Source: CAYUNE01 sp964446115
Lineage (GTDB): Bacteria; Desulfobacterota; Desulfobulbia; Desulfobulbales; Desulfobulbaceae
NCBI GenBank assembly: GCA_964446115.1
Contig: CAYUNE010000031.1
Coordinates: 1-64,000, forward strand
Direction: 5' to 3'
Length of the DNA: 64,000 nucleotides
This document shows, in pieces, positions 23,738 to 33,088 of the stretch. The position numbers and the translations under genes are program-made. The notes below the pieces were generated by a model that saw only the letters and a list, made by a program, of their open reading frames with translations, did not search any database and was not told the origin of the DNA. Numbering within the stretch: the first letter of the stretch is position 1; each line of letters starts with the position of its first letter.

Positions 23738-25278
23738 ACTTTCCCTGATGCCTCCAGGGGTTTCCAGGTGCGGATGAGTTCCAGCAGGGTGCGGACGCCA
23801 GTGCCGGATGGTCCTTTCTTGGCGATATATGATTTTTCGGTAAAATTCCAGGCGGTTCCAGCAATATCAAGATGGACCCAGGGAGTATCGCCGACAAACT
23901 CGGCCAGATACGAGGCGGCGGTGATGGTTCCGGCGGGCCGGCCGCCGACGTTTTTTAAATCCGCCACTTCGGATTTGAGCTGCTTGGTGTACTCCGGCCC
24001 CAGGGGAAGCCGCCACAGAGGTTCCCCGCTGGCGTCGCCGGCGGCGATGAGTCGCCCGGCCAGCCGGTCGTTATTGCCCAGCAGGCCGGTACGGTGGTGG
24101 CCCAGCCCGATAATCACCGCTCCGGTGAGGGTGGCGAGATCAATGACCGCATCAGGACGGTAACGCTTTATACCGTAGGCCAGGGCATCGGCCAATATGA
24201 GCCTTCCCTCGGCGTCGGTATTAACGATTTCCGAGGTGATTCCGCCGTAATGGGTTATGATGTCTCCCGGCTTCAGGGCCCGGCCGCCGGGCAGGTTTTC
24301 CGTTGCCGGAACAAGGGCGACGACGTTGCAGCCGCTGGGCCTTTCCTCGCCGACGGCCCGCATCACCGAAATCACAGCCGCGCCGCCGCACATGTCATAC
24401 TTCATCTCCTCCATTCCCGCCGCCGGCTTGATGCTGATCCCGCCGGCGTCAAAGGTAAGCCCCTTGCCCACCAGCATGAGCGTGGGCTTTTTCGGATCGA
24501 TGCCGTATTCCAGGATCACCAGTTTCGGAGGTTCGGCACTGCCCTGGTTTACCCCGAGAATTCCCCCCATGCCCAGTCGTTGCATATCTTTTTTTTCAAG
24601 AACGCGGCAGGCCAGCGAATATTCGGCGGCAATATCCCGGCCAAAACGGGCGAAGTCACCGGGACGCCAGCGGTTTCCCGGCTCATTTGCCATGTCCCGG
24701 GCTCTGCAGGCGGCCTCCGCACCGATCCGGCCGCGAACCATCCCCCGCTTGAGGGCCGACGCCGAAAGAGTCCCCCCATGCAGGAGAAAACTCTCCACCC
24801 GGGCGGGCAGATCCTCTTTTCTTCCGGTGCTCTTGTACTTGGTAAAGCGGTAATTGCCGAGCAAGAGCCCCTCGGTGACGCAGGCGGCGATTTCGTCCGC
24901 CGGCAGCTCCGAAACAGCGGGCAACAGCACCAGCACCTCATCCGCCTTAAGACGACCCGCCTCGCCGGCCACGGTGCCCGCCGCCTGCCGCAACCTCTCC
25001 CTTTCCGCACTTCGCTCTTTGCCGGACTCACCGAGACCGACGAGCAACAACCGGGCCGCGGCGGGAAGATCGGTTGACGGCGAGTCGGAGGGCGGATAGA
25101 GGAGCAGCTTCTCATCCCTGCCGCCTGAAAAATCCCCCAGTTTTTCCGCCTTGCGCACAATGTCGGCAAGCCCGGGAATCCGGTCGTCAATCTCCTTTTT
25201 TTTCCCCTCTTCCAGAAAACAGGCAAGCAGGGCTCCTCTGTATCCGGCCGGAGATCTCTTTGTCAGTCGTATCATCAT
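23734..25278 (-). CDS. pepA: Leucyl aminopeptidase, M17 family (514 aa)
   Basis: A hexameric, dimetal cytosolic peptidase that removes N-terminal residues; in some bacteria it also binds DNA. The catalytic C-terminal domain shows LMLVGKGLTFDAGGISIKP (zinc-binding Lys and Asp), MKYDMCGGAAVI and NTDAEGRLILADAL. The N-terminal domain (about 1-160) is the macro-like domain. Length is normal. It is monocistronic, downstream of a region shared with the CNNM gene. Confidence 0.93.
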   Translation of the reverse strand: MMIRLTKRSPAGYRGALLACFLEEGKKKEIDDRIPGLADIVRKAEKLGDFSGGRDEKLLLYPPSDSPSTDLPAAARLLLVGLGESGKERSAERERLRQAAGTVAGEAGRLKADEVLVLLPAVSELPADEIAACVTEGLLLGNYRFTKYKSTGRKEDLPARVESFLLHGGTLSASALKRGMVRGRIGAEAACRARDMANEPGNRWRPGDFARFGRDIAAEYSLACRVLEKKDMQRLGMGGILGVNQGSAEPPKLVILEYGIDPKKPTLMLVGKGLTFDAGGISIKPAAGMEEMKYDMCGGAAVISVMRAVGEERPSGCNVVALVPATENLPGGRALKPGDIITHYGGITSEIVNTDAEGRLILADALAYGIKRYRPDAVIDLATLTGAVIIGLGHHRTGLLGNNDRLAGRLIAAGDASGEPLWRLPLGPEYTKQLKSEVADLKNVGGRPAGTITAASYLAEFVGDTPWVHLDIAGTAWNFTEKSYIAKKGPSGTGVRTLLELIRTWKPLEASGKV

Positions 25279-25351
25279 TTCCTTCCCTCACCTTTCCGGT
25301 TGCTGTCGACGATATGCCGTCATCTGCTCCCGGCGGAATCGGCACACCGCT

Positions 25352-25379
25352 TTGCAAAATACTCAATTTCCGCTACAAT
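25352..25379 (+). promoter_or_regulatory. Candidate promoter of the CNNM/CBS gene
   Basis: TTGCAA (25352-25357), a 16-bp spacer and TACAAT (25374-25379), about 60 nt before the TTG start at 25440. Confidence 0.5.
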
Positions 25380-25439
25380 GCCAAGGATTCGCGGATACTT
25401 TCCCTCCAATCCCCTCTACTTCGACCCAAAGGAGCCGTT

Positions 25440-26495
25440 TTGATACTTCAATTCATCCTTGCCGTAGGCCTGGCCATCCTGATTTCGGCCCTCTGCAGCG
25501 TCCTGGAGGCCGCCCTCTATTCCCTGAGCCTGAGCCATATCGAGCTCATGGGCAGAAAACACGCCAAGGCGGCACACATACTCAAAAAACTCAAACAGGA
25601 CGTGGATCAGCCCATCACCGCCATTCTCACCCTCAACACCATCGCCCACACCATCGGCGCGGCCGTGGCCGGCGCCTCTGCCGCGGCGATCTTCGGGGAA
25701 GGAAATCTCATCTGGTTTTCCATCCTCTTCACCCTGGCCATTCTCCTGCTGTCGGAAATTCTGCCGAAAACAGCGGGCGTTGTCTACAGCCGTCCCCTGG
25801 CGCCCTACATCGCCGCACCTCTGCAGGGACTGGTCTTTATCCTGCGACCGATCATCTGGGTCTGCATGAGCATTACCCGGCTGATTCCCCAGGACGCCAG
25901 ATCGAACCGCATCTCGGCCGAAGAACTGCAGACCATTGCCATGCTCAGCCGCGAGTCCGGTGAAATCGAGGTGCAGCAGGAGATGGTCATCACCAATATC
26001 CTGCAGTTACGCAAAAAAAACGTCCGTCAGGTCATGACGCCGCGCACGGTCACCTTTGCCCTGCGCAAGGATATGACGGTAAAAGAGGCCATGGCGCCCC
26101 AGGAAAAATGGACCAGACACAGCCGGGTGCCGCTTTATGACAAGGATTTCGACAACATTGTCGGCGTCGCCCTCAGCAAGGATGTGTTCAGGGCGGCCAT
26201 TGAGGAAAAGATGGACCTGCCCCTGTCGGCCCTCATGCATCCGGTCCACTTTGTCCCGGAAACCGCGCCCCTCAACCGGGTGCTCATTGAGTTCTTCGAA
26301 CGCCACCAGCACCTCTTTGTGGTCGTCGATGAGTACGGCGCCGTCACCGGGGTCATCACCCTGGAGGATATTATCGAGGAAATCGTCGGACGGGAAATCG
26401 TCGACGAATCGGATGAAGCGCAGGACATGCGCGAACTGGCAAGAAAGAGAAAGAAACGGCTTGGAAGAGCAGGCCCGGCCGCAGACGACAGGTAA
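25440..26495 (+). CDS. CNNM-domain/CBS-pair membrane protein, hemolysin C family (351 aa)
   Basis: Members of this family (CorC/HlyC, YfjD-like) are implicated in Mg2+/Co2+ efflux or homeostasis. The CNNM (DUF21) domain (about 1-180) begins ILQFILAVGLAILISAL and has three to four membrane segments. A CBS pair (about 195-330) ends with VVDEYGAVTGVITLEDIIEE. The CorC-associated C-terminal domain is missing, so it is shorter than typical members. The start TTG 25440 follows AAGGAG by 5 nt; the upstream open frame lacks a better start. Its stop TAA lies inside the first bases of palindromic repeat R1. Confidence 0.87.
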   Translation: MILQFILAVGLAILISALCSVLEAALYSLSLSHIELMGRKHAKAAHILKKLKQDVDQPITAILTLNTIAHTIGAAVAGASAAAIFGEGNLIWFSILFTLAILLLSEILPKTAGVVYSRPLAPYIAAPLQGLVFILRPIIWVCMSITRLIPQDARSNRISAEELQTIAMLSRESGEIEVQQEMVITNILQLRKKNVRQVMTPRTVTFALRKDMTVKEAMAPQEKWTRHSRVPLYDKDFDNIVGVALSKDVFRAAIEEKMDLPLSALMHPVHFVPETAPLNRVLIEFFERHQHLFVVVDEYGAVTGVITLEDIIEEIVGREIVDESDEAQDMRELARKRKKRLGRAGPAADDR

Positions 26496-26645
26496 TTGAT
26501 CACAACCACCGCACTTCACACGCTCTCTCCCGGGTCGCAGGGCTATAGCGGCCGGGGGAGAGCGTGTGAATCTGCAGCACCGGTGATCAATTACAGTTTG
26601 GCAGCATGATATACCGCAGGGTTACATACCCCGTGACCGGTTACC
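26491..26645 (-). repeat. Dispersed palindromic repeat, copy R1
   Basis: A hairpin of 47-48 nt arms (26491-26538 / 26548-26594) around loop AGGGCTATA, followed by the outer segment (26595-26645) ending in GTGACCGGTTACC. The left end GGTAA contains the stop of the CNNM gene. It is related to R4 and R6 over its whole length, in the opposite orientation. Confidence 0.85.
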
Positions 26646-26662
26646 CTTCTTGAGCGAGAATC

Positions 26663-27778
26663 CTATCTCATCTCGTCCAGGACCACCGTTACATCGAAGA
26701 TGCGATCGCCCCGCTGAATGGTCAGGACCACCTCGTCACCCACCTGATACCGCTCCAGTTCATCACGCATCTCGTTGTAATCGCGGATCTTGCGGCCGTC
26801 GATGGCCTGGATCACATCCCCGAGGATCAGGCCGCCGGCCACCTGCCGGGTGCCCTTGAGTCCGGCCTTGGCCGCGCCGCTGCCGGGCAGGACCTGGATG
26901 ACCAGCACTCCCTCCACTCCCAGATTGCGCGCCAGCTGTTCGTTGGCCAGGGTGACGCCGATACTCGGCTTCACCAGCCGCCCGTGCCTGATGATCTGCG
27001 GCACCACCTGGTTCACCTCGCTCACCGGCACGGCGAAACCGATTCCGGAACTGGCCCCGGATGGGCTGTAGATTGCCGTATTAACGCCGATAAGCCGCCC
27101 GGCACTGTCCAGCAGCGGCCCGCCGGAGTTGCCGGGATTGATGGCGGCATCGGTCTGGATGACGTTATGAATGGCCCGTCCGGTGACCGACTGAATCTCC
27201 CGACCCAGGGCGCTGACAATACCGGCGGTGATGGTCTGATCAAGCCCAAAGGGGTTACCGATGGCAAAGACCTTCTGGCCCACCAGCAGGTTATCGGATT
27301 CTCCCACGGGAATGGGCCGCAGTTTCTCCTCCGGAGCCCGGATCTGCAGGACGGCCAGATCCTTATCCGGGGCAGCCCCCACGAGCACCGCCTTCCAGGT
27401 GGTGTGATCGGCCAGGGTCACCTCCAGACGGTTGGCATCGCTGATGACATGGTAATTGGTGACGATACGCCCCTTGCGGTCCCAGATAAATCCGGATCCC
27501 GTTCCCTGGGGAATTTCATAGACATTGAGACTGAAGAGGTTGCGGCGCAGGGCGATACTGGTGATATAGACCACCGAGGGCGAGGCGCTGCGAAAAATTT
27601 CAATGGTGTTCTTTTCATCCTCGGCCAGGTCGCCGCGGGCCGTAACCACGCGGCTTTCGGCATCCGGGTCCAGGCCGCCCCTGCGACCGCGTCCCTGGAA
27701 GAGAAGAGAAAGGCCCAGCAGCACGACAAGGGTGAATACCAGCAGCGAAAAACCGCGAGACGAGGAGGGGGAACGCAT
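26663..27778 (-). CDS. HtrA/DegS-like trypsin-family protease (371 aa)
   Basis: An envelope serine protease that cleaves misfolded or signalling proteins. One N-terminal membrane anchor (LLVFTLVVLLGLSLLFQ) is followed by a trypsin fold with catalytic H110 (VTNYHVIS), D140 (PDKDLAVLQ) and S218 (PGNSGGPLL). A single PDZ domain follows (about 275-365; GLILGDVIQAIDG). The anchor, one PDZ and 371 aa match DegS rather than DegP, which has two PDZ domains and a cleaved signal. It lies 8 nt from the mgtE stop, probably in one unit with it. Confidence 0.9.
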   Translation of the reverse strand: MRSPSSSRGFSLLVFTLVVLLGLSLLFQGRGRRGGLDPDAESRVVTARGDLAEDEKNTIEIFRSASPSVVYITSIALRRNLFSLNVYEIPQGTGSGFIWDRKGRIVTNYHVISDANRLEVTLADHTTWKAVLVGAAPDKDLAVLQIRAPEEKLRPIPVGESDNLLVGQKVFAIGNPFGLDQTITAGIVSALGREIQSVTGRAIHNVIQTDAAINPGNSGGPLLDSAGRLIGVNTAIYSPSGASSGIGFAVPVSEVNQVVPQIIRHGRLVKPSIGVTLANEQLARNLGVEGVLVIQVLPGSGAAKAGLKGTRQVAGGLILGDVIQAIDGRKIRDYNEMRDELERYQVGDEVVLTIQRGDRIFDVTVVLDEMR

Positions 27779-27786
27779 GGATTAAA

Positions 27787-29169
27787 TCAGATGTTGAGGA
27801 GGACTTTGGCAACGATGAAAAAGAGATAGACCCCGAGAATATCGATGGAGGTGGTGACGAAGGGTCCGGTGGCCACGGCGGCATCCACATTGAAACGCTT
27901 GAGCACCAGGGGCACCAGCGTCCCCACGGTTGCGGCCATGATCATGACGAAAAAGACGGAAAAACCGACCACCAGGCCCAGACGGGCGGGATCGGAATAA
28001 CCCAGCCAGCCGAGCGTTCCCAGCAGGATCCCGTAGACGGTACCGAGGATCATGCCCACCTGAAACTCCTTGAACACAACCTTGATGAACTCCTGAATGT
28101 TGATCCGCCCGGTGGCGATTCCCCGGACAATGATGGTACTTGACTGGGTGGCGATATTGCCTCCCATGCCGATCACCACCGGGATGAACGAGGCCAGGGC
28201 CAGTACCTGTTTCAGCTCCGATTCAAAGGAGGAGATGATAATCATGGCGGCTACCCCGCCAAGGAGAGAGGCAAAGAGCCATGGGGCCCGGATGACGGCA
28301 CTTTCCATGGTCGATTTGAGCAGAATTTCACGATCCTTACCGGCACCGGCCATCTGCAGAAAATCCTCGGTGGCCTCCTCCCGGATGACATCGATGATAT
28401 CGTCGACGGTGACGATTCCCACCAGCCGGAAGGTGGAGTCGACAACCGGCACGGCCAGGAGGTTGTACTGGGAGGCAACATGGGCTACCTCTTCCTGGTC
28501 GGTGTCGGTGGTCACGGTGATGACGGCGGGATTCATGATATTTTTCAACTGCCGGTGGGGCGGATTGAGCAACAGATCACGCAGGGACATGACCCCGGAA
28601 AGCCGGCCGTCGCCGTGGGTGATGTAGAGATAGAAGACCATCTCCTTCTCCTCGCTGCGTTTCTGCACCTTTTCGATGGCCTCCTGGACGGAGAGATCCT
28701 CGTCAAGATACATGAAATCCGGCGACATGATTCCACCGGCGGTTTCCGGATCATATTGGAGCAGCTCTTCCACCTCCTGCCGCTCCTCGGTCTCCATGTG
28801 GGCGCGGATCTCCCGGGCAGTCTCCTCGGGCAGGGCCTCAAGCAGGTCGGCGGCATCATCCGGGGCCATTCCGGTGACGATATCGGCCAGAAAGCGGGGG
28901 GAGAGATCGGCCACCAGTTCCAGCATAATGGCCTCGTCCAGTTCACTGAGAAAATCCCCGACAAAGTCGACCTTGGCGATCAACTGAAAGATATCGGCCC
29001 GTTCGCCGGGATTGAGGGAACGAAACACCCATGCCAGGTCGGCTGGATGCGTTTTTTTTATGACCCTGAGACAGTGCTCATGGGCCCCCCGCCGCTGCAG
29101 ACGCCGCAGGGTGTCCAAAAGGACCCGCCCTTCACTGCCGATCATTTCCCGTTTCGACTGTTTTCTCAT
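27787..29169 (-). CDS. mgtE: Magnesium transporter MgtE (460 aa)
   Basis: MgtE is a homodimeric Mg2+-gated channel in the inner membrane. It has an N-terminal MgtE_N superhelical domain (about 25-130), a CBS pair (about 140-265, LAVPVVDSTFRLVGIVTVDDII), a plug helix and five C-terminal membrane segments with GMGGNIATQSSTIIVRGIA. The Asp in the pore segment (SIDILGVYLFFIV) is of the kind known to bind the ion. Length is standard. The DUF2065 gene lies 6 nt upstream and the HtrA-like gene 8 nt downstream. Confidence 0.94.
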   Translation of the reverse strand: MRKQSKREMIGSEGRVLLDTLRRLQRRGAHEHCLRVIKKTHPADLAWVFRSLNPGERADIFQLIAKVDFVGDFLSELDEAIMLELVADLSPRFLADIVTGMAPDDAADLLEALPEETAREIRAHMETEERQEVEELLQYDPETAGGIMSPDFMYLDEDLSVQEAIEKVQKRSEEKEMVFYLYITHGDGRLSGVMSLRDLLLNPPHRQLKNIMNPAVITVTTDTDQEEVAHVASQYNLLAVPVVDSTFRLVGIVTVDDIIDVIREEATEDFLQMAGAGKDREILLKSTMESAVIRAPWLFASLLGGVAAMIIISSFESELKQVLALASFIPVVIGMGGNIATQSSTIIVRGIATGRINIQEFIKVVFKEFQVGMILGTVYGILLGTLGWLGYSDPARLGLVVGFSVFFVMIMAATVGTLVPLVLKRFNVDAAVATGPFVTTSIDILGVYLFFIVAKVLLNI

Positions 29170-29175
29170 AACCGA

Positions 29176-29376
29176 CTATCCGAACAGGTCCGTGCGCTGG
29201 GCCACAAAACAGAGGAAAAAACCGATACCCATGGCAATGATGCCGACAAGACGCAGCTGCTCCGGTTTCATTTCGATCAACCGTTTCAGCCACTCCTGCA
29301 TGGCCTCGGGACCGGCAACATAGGGCAGCCCCTCAAGAATCAGTACAAGACCTGTGAGCGTGACCAGTAGCTTCAT
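29176..29376 (-). CDS. DUF2065 (YjeT-like) small membrane protein (66 aa)
   Basis: A short protein with two hydrophobic segments: LLVTLTGLVLILEGLPYVA at the N-terminus and VGIIAMGIGFFLCFVA at the C-terminus, separated by WLKRLIEMKPEQLR. This matches the DUF2065/YjeT pattern, a family often found next to hflK/hflC or purA in other bacteria; function unknown. The ATG 29376 starts directly at the family N-terminus, and the much longer upstream frame has no domain. It lies 6 nt upstream of mgtE. Confidence 0.75.
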   Translation of the reverse strand: MKLLVTLTGLVLILEGLPYVAGPEAMQEWLKRLIEMKPEQLRLVGIIAMGIGFFLCFVAQRTDLFG

Positions 29377-29591
29377 TGAAGAATATACCCGGAAGACTAA
29401 CGAAATTTGCCCCGGCAGGGCCCTGTCCCGCAGGGTGACGGGGATGAAAGCCGGGGGACCGCCCTCTTTATAAACAAAAACCGGCCAAATGGCCAGCCTC
29501 CTTTTCCGTTCCCGCGAACCGCGACCTCTTACCGTTTGTAATCTCATGCCAAGAGTGATACATGAAAGAGAGAAATGGAGGTCGAAAATGG

Positions 29592-31085
29592 GTGATTTTT
29601 GCATTATCAGAGAGAAAAACCATGAAAACACCATGGATGTTCAATCCCTACACCATCCGTCATCGTCTCCTCATGCTGGGCGCCGTCACCATTTGCATGC
29701 TCATCGCCCTTGTCTCCATGTACAGTTTTCAGTTTGTTTCCCTGGAAAACAAACTTGTCACCATGGAACAGGTGGATGACCTGTTCAACGGTATCCTCGA
29801 ACTACGCCGTTTTGAAAAAAACATCATGCTGCATCTCAACAGCGACAGTGTGTCCGAGGCGAATCAGGCCCAGGAGACGATCAGAACCATGCTGAAACAA
29901 TGGACAACCTCCACCGAAGCCCCGCAGGAACTCCGCGTGTTGTCCACCCTGCAGCAGGACTTCCTGGAGTACACCGATATTTTCAAACAGTGGTGCGCTT
30001 CGGAAGGTTGTAAGGAAAGCCGCAACGAAAAGGGCCATCAGGTCCGCAAGCTGGGCCAGAAACTCATTGACGATGCCTCTCTCCTGGCCCGGTTGAATCG
30101 AAAAAATATCAGTCAGGGCTTTAAGGAAATCCTCTTCTGGCTGACATTCATGCCGGCGGCGCTGTTCAGCGTGGGGGCCATTATTTTCTTCCACCAGACG
30201 CGTAACATCCTTCACCGTCTTTCCATACTGAAACAAGCGACCAAAAACCTTGCCGCCGGAAAATTCCGCATCATCAAACTGCCCCCGGGGTCATCCCCGG
30301 ATGAGGTCTCCGGACTCATAGAAAATTTCAATCAAATGGTCGAGGCCCTGGAACAGAAACAGGAACAGCTGATTCAATCGAAAAAAATGGCCTCCATCGG
30401 CACCTTTTCCTCGGGCATCGCTCACGAAATCAACAATCCCCTCAACAACATCTCACTGTCGGCCGATATCCTCCTGGAAGAAGCCGATTCCATGGATGAA
30501 GCCGAGAGTAGGGAAATTCTCCGGGACATCATTGAGCAAACCGAGCGCGCCAGTAAAATCGTGCGCAACCTTCTTGACTTTTCCCGGGCCCAGGCTTCGG
30601 ACAAGGAACCGTTGTACATCGATTTCGTCCTCCACAAAACCACAGACCTCATCGCCAATGAACTCCGGATCCACAAAATTTCTCTTCACAAGGATATTGC
30701 CGATCAACTCCCGCGGATCAACGGAGACTTGAGAAAACTGCAACAGGTCTTTCTCAACCTGATCATCAACGCGGAACAGGCCATCGGCGATTTCGGCAGG
30801 ATTTCCATCAGGGCAAGGGCAACCGACAACGGATACGTGCGGGTGGACATCAACGATACCGGTCCCGGTATTTCCCCCGATAACCTCGACCGTATTTTTG
30901 ATCCGTTTTTTACAACCAAGGAGGCGGGCAAGGGGACCGGGCTGGGGTTGGCCATTGTCTACGGGATCGTCGAAAAGCACGGCGGCTATATCGAGGTGAC
31001 CAGCAAAGTGGATCACGGCACCACCTTTTCCGTCTACCTGCCGGCATATGACGACAACGAGAACATGGAGAGCGCCGGGACATGA
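29592..31085 (+). CDS. Membrane-bound sensor histidine kinase (about 497 aa)
   Basis: It autophosphorylates on a His and passes the phosphate to the adjacent NtrC-class regulator. TM1 (RLLMLGAVTICMLIALVSMY), a periplasmic helical domain of about 115 residues and TM2 (ILFWLTFMPAALFSVGAIIF) precede a HAMP linker. The DHp motif is FSSGIAHEINNPLNNI; the ATP-binding domain has LNLIINAEQA (N box), DTGPGIS (G1), FDPFFTTK (F box) and GTGLGLAIVYGI (G2). The start is uncertain: GTG 29592 has GGAGG 10 nt upstream, ATG 29562 and ATG 29622 are alternatives. It overlaps the regulator gene by 4 nt. Confidence 0.92.
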   Translation: MIFALSERKTMKTPWMFNPYTIRHRLLMLGAVTICMLIALVSMYSFQFVSLENKLVTMEQVDDLFNGILELRRFEKNIMLHLNSDSVSEANQAQETIRTMLKQWTTSTEAPQELRVLSTLQQDFLEYTDIFKQWCASEGCKESRNEKGHQVRKLGQKLIDDASLLARLNRKNISQGFKEILFWLTFMPAALFSVGAIIFFHQTRNILHRLSILKQATKNLAAGKFRIIKLPPGSSPDEVSGLIENFNQMVEALEQKQEQLIQSKKMASIGTFSSGIAHEINNPLNNISLSADILLEEADSMDEAESREILRDIIEQTERASKIVRNLLDFSRAQASDKEPLYIDFVLHKTTDLIANELRIHKISLHKDIADQLPRINGDLRKLQQVFLNLIINAEQAIGDFGRISIRARATDNGYVRVDINDTGPGISPDNLDRIFDPFFTTKEAGKGTGLGLAIVYGIVEKHGGYIEVTSKVDHGTTFSVYLPAYDDNENMESAGT

Positions 31086-32491
31086 TTTCAATTGCGGTGA
31101 TCGATGACGAGGCAACAGCGCTGAAGATGACCAGCCGTATCCTTCGACAGGAAGGATACGCGGTGGAGAGTTTCGAAAACGGCCGGGCCTTCCTGCAACA
31201 GATGGAGCGCCACCCCTTTGACGTCATCTTTCTGGACTTGCACCTGCCCGATGTGGGGGGAATGGATATTCTCTCCCATGTCAAATCCGCTCACCGTGAT
31301 ACCGAGGTGATTATCCTCACAGGTTACGGCACCATCGACAATGCGGTCAGGGCGACGAAAAAAGGGGCCTTCCATTATCTGACAAAACCCTGTCGTCGGC
31401 ATGATATCTGCCTTATGGCCAAACGGGCTGCCGAGAAGATCTCCCTGCAACGGGAAAATCTTCACCTGCGGTCACAGGTGGACCGGGACAGCCTGCTGCC
31501 CGGTTTTATCGGAAACAGTCGGGCCATGCGGTCGATTTTCGCCACCATTGCCAAGGTTGCCCAGGTCAACTGCAATGTCCTGCTCGAGGCGGAAACCGGC
31601 ACCGGCAAGCAGCTGACCGCCAGGGCCATCCATGAACTGGGACCGCGCAAAAATGCGCCCTTTGTCTATTTCAACTGCGGAGGTTTCACCGAGGAACTGA
31701 TCTGCAGCGAGTTGTTCGGCCATGAAAAGGGAGCCTTCACCGGGGCCGATTCCTGCAAGATCGGCCTCCTGGAATCCGCAGCCGGCGGCACCGTGCTCCT
31801 TGATGAGATCGGCGAAATGCCACTCACCATGCAGGTAAAACTTCTCCACGTTCTCCAGGAGCGCCGGATACTCAGGGTGGGCGGAACCCGATCCATCGAT
31901 CTCGACATCCGCTTCATCGCCGCTACCAACAAAAATCTCAAACAGATTATCCACCAGGGATCCTTTCGTGAGGATCTCTACTATCGCCTCAACGTGGTGA
32001 CAATCCGTTTGCCTAGGCTCTGTGAACGCCGAGAGGATATTCCACCGCTCATCCGGCACTTTATCGCAAAATCGAACAAGGCGTTTTCAAAACGGATCAG
32101 GGGAATTTCACTGGAGGCGCTGAACATACTCATGCAGTATGAGTTTCCCGGCAATGTCAGGGAACTGGAGAATATCATACAACATGCCGCGGCCCTGACG
32201 GAGGGGGAAGAACTGACCCCCGAAGATCTCCCCGCCGCCCTGCGGCATCGTACCTTTCAGGGACCGGACAACGAAAACCTCCTGCCCCTGGAAGAAATAG
32301 AAAAACGCCATATTGCCAAAGTCATCGCCAAAACCGGCGCCAACCTCAAAGCAGCGGCCAGGATCCTGGGAATGTCCCGCACCACCCTGTGGCGACGGGT
32401 AAAGAAATACGGCCTTGATGCCAGCAAGTCCGGTAGCGACGGCGGGACTCCGGCGGACAAAAAATTTCGTAACCGATCGCCGGGTATGTAA
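31082..32491 (+). CDS. NtrC-family sigma-54-dependent response regulator (469 aa)
   Basis: It activates sigma-54 promoters when phosphorylated. The receiver domain (1-120) has the acidic pair IDDE and phospho-acceptor D52 (IFLDLHLPD). The AAA+ domain (about 145-370) shows Walker A EAETGTGKQ (unusual: GESGTGKE is common), the sigma-54 contact loop HEKGAFTGAD and Walker B VLLDEIGEM. A Fis-type helix-turn-helix (AARILGMSRTTLWRRVKKYG) follows. The last residues NRSPGM and the stop are encoded by palindromic repeat R2. The likely targets are the inverted repeats at 32608 and 32690. Confidence 0.95.
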   Translation: MISIAVIDDEATALKMTSRILRQEGYAVESFENGRAFLQQMERHPFDVIFLDLHLPDVGGMDILSHVKSAHRDTEVIILTGYGTIDNAVRATKKGAFHYLTKPCRRHDICLMAKRAAEKISLQRENLHLRSQVDRDSLLPGFIGNSRAMRSIFATIAKVAQVNCNVLLEAETGTGKQLTARAIHELGPRKNAPFVYFNCGGFTEELICSELFGHEKGAFTGADSCKIGLLESAAGGTVLLDEIGEMPLTMQVKLLHVLQERRILRVGGTRSIDLDIRFIAATNKNLKQIIHQGSFREDLYYRLNVVTIRLPRLCERREDIPPLIRHFIAKSNKAFSKRIRGISLEALNILMQYEFPGNVRELENIIQHAAALTEGEELTPEDLPAALRHRTFQGPDNENLLPLEEIEKRHIAKVIAKTGANLKAAARILGMSRTTLWRRVKKYGLDASKSGSDGGTPADKKFRNRSPGM

Positions 32492-32580
32492 GACCGAGGT
32501 ATATCTTCCTGCCAAACCGTCATTGCTCACAGGTCTGCGGATTTGCTTACATCTCTCCCGGACGGAATGCTGGGAGGGCA
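32469..32580 (+). repeat. Dispersed palindromic repeat, copy R2 (degenerate)
   Basis: It starts GTAACCGATCGCCGGGTATGTAA and follows the family order (GGTATATCTTCCTGCCAAACCGT, then GTCATTGCTCACAG, then ATCTCTCCCGG), but the second arm is decayed. The first 23 bases supply the C-terminal residues and stop of the NtrC-family gene. Confidence 0.7.
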
Positions 32581-32607
32581 TCCCCTTCCAGACCCGCGGC
32601 GATCCAG

Positions 32608-32622
32608 GTTTCAGTTTGAAAC
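32608..32622. promoter_or_regulatory. Upstream activating site 1 (inverted repeat)
   Basis: The perfect inverted repeat GTTTCA-GTT-TGAAAC lies between the regulator gene and the TauE operon. Its centre is about 257 bp upstream of the predicted sigma-54 start. This is a likely dimer site for the adjacent Fis-type helix-turn-helix. Confidence 0.65.
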
Positions 32623-32689
32623 AACCCATGCCGCCGTTCCCAAGATTTATCCTTTTATTCCTTAATATTATCCAACAAATTCTCCTTTT

Positions 32690-32704
32690 GTTTCATTCTG
32701 AAAC
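32690..32704. promoter_or_regulatory. Upstream activating site 2 (inverted repeat)
   Basis: GTTTCA-TTC-TGAAAC is identical to site 1 in both arms, with its centre 82 bp further on, which is close to eight helical turns. A half-site TGAAAC follows at 32727-32732, at about -142 from the predicted start. Confidence 0.65.
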
Positions 32705-32845
32705 ATGAACAGGCCGCAACCCTCTCTGAAACAACCCGCCCGCTGATTTTCTTCCGGGAAAACATCATTTCATATATTTTTTTCTCTTTTAATTCCCACA
32801 TATTATCCATCATCTCCTTCCTTTTCTCCCCTGGATTTCCCCCTC

Positions 32846-32860
32846 GGGCATCGCCATTGC
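32846..32860 (+). promoter_or_regulatory. Candidate sigma-54 (-24/-12) promoter of the TauE operon
   Basis: GGGCATCGCCATTGC has the invariant GG and GC ten bases apart and matches GGCA and TTGC of the consensus TGGCACG-N4-TTGC. Transcription would start near 32872. It sits downstream of the two inverted repeats and upstream of the operon. Confidence 0.55.
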
Positions 32861-32929
32861 TATTGGTGGTGGCAAACCGGCACCAGGATCGTTACCCGGT
32901 TTTCCCTGCATCACAAAACAGGAATGGCT

Positions 32930-33037
32930 CTAACCGATCACAGGGCATGTAACCCCGCGGTATATCTTAGTTGCAAACCGTCATTGGTCGCAGATGCTGC
33001 GGATTTAAATAAAGATGCGGTGGTTGTGATCAATCAC
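32930..33037 (+). repeat. Dispersed palindromic repeat, copy R3 (shortened hairpin)
   Basis: It carries the outer segment intact (TAACCGATCACAGGGCATGTAACCCC by parts), then arms GTCATTGGTCGCAGATGCTGCGG / GATGCGGTGGTTGTGATCAATCAC, but the GC-rich tip of the hairpin is missing and replaced by a short AAATAAA loop. It would lie in the 5' UTR of the TauE operon. Confidence 0.75.
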
Positions 33038-33088
33038 AAATGGCTGCCCGGCCGTTTTTTCAGGAAAAGAAAACAAGAAGGAGGAAAG

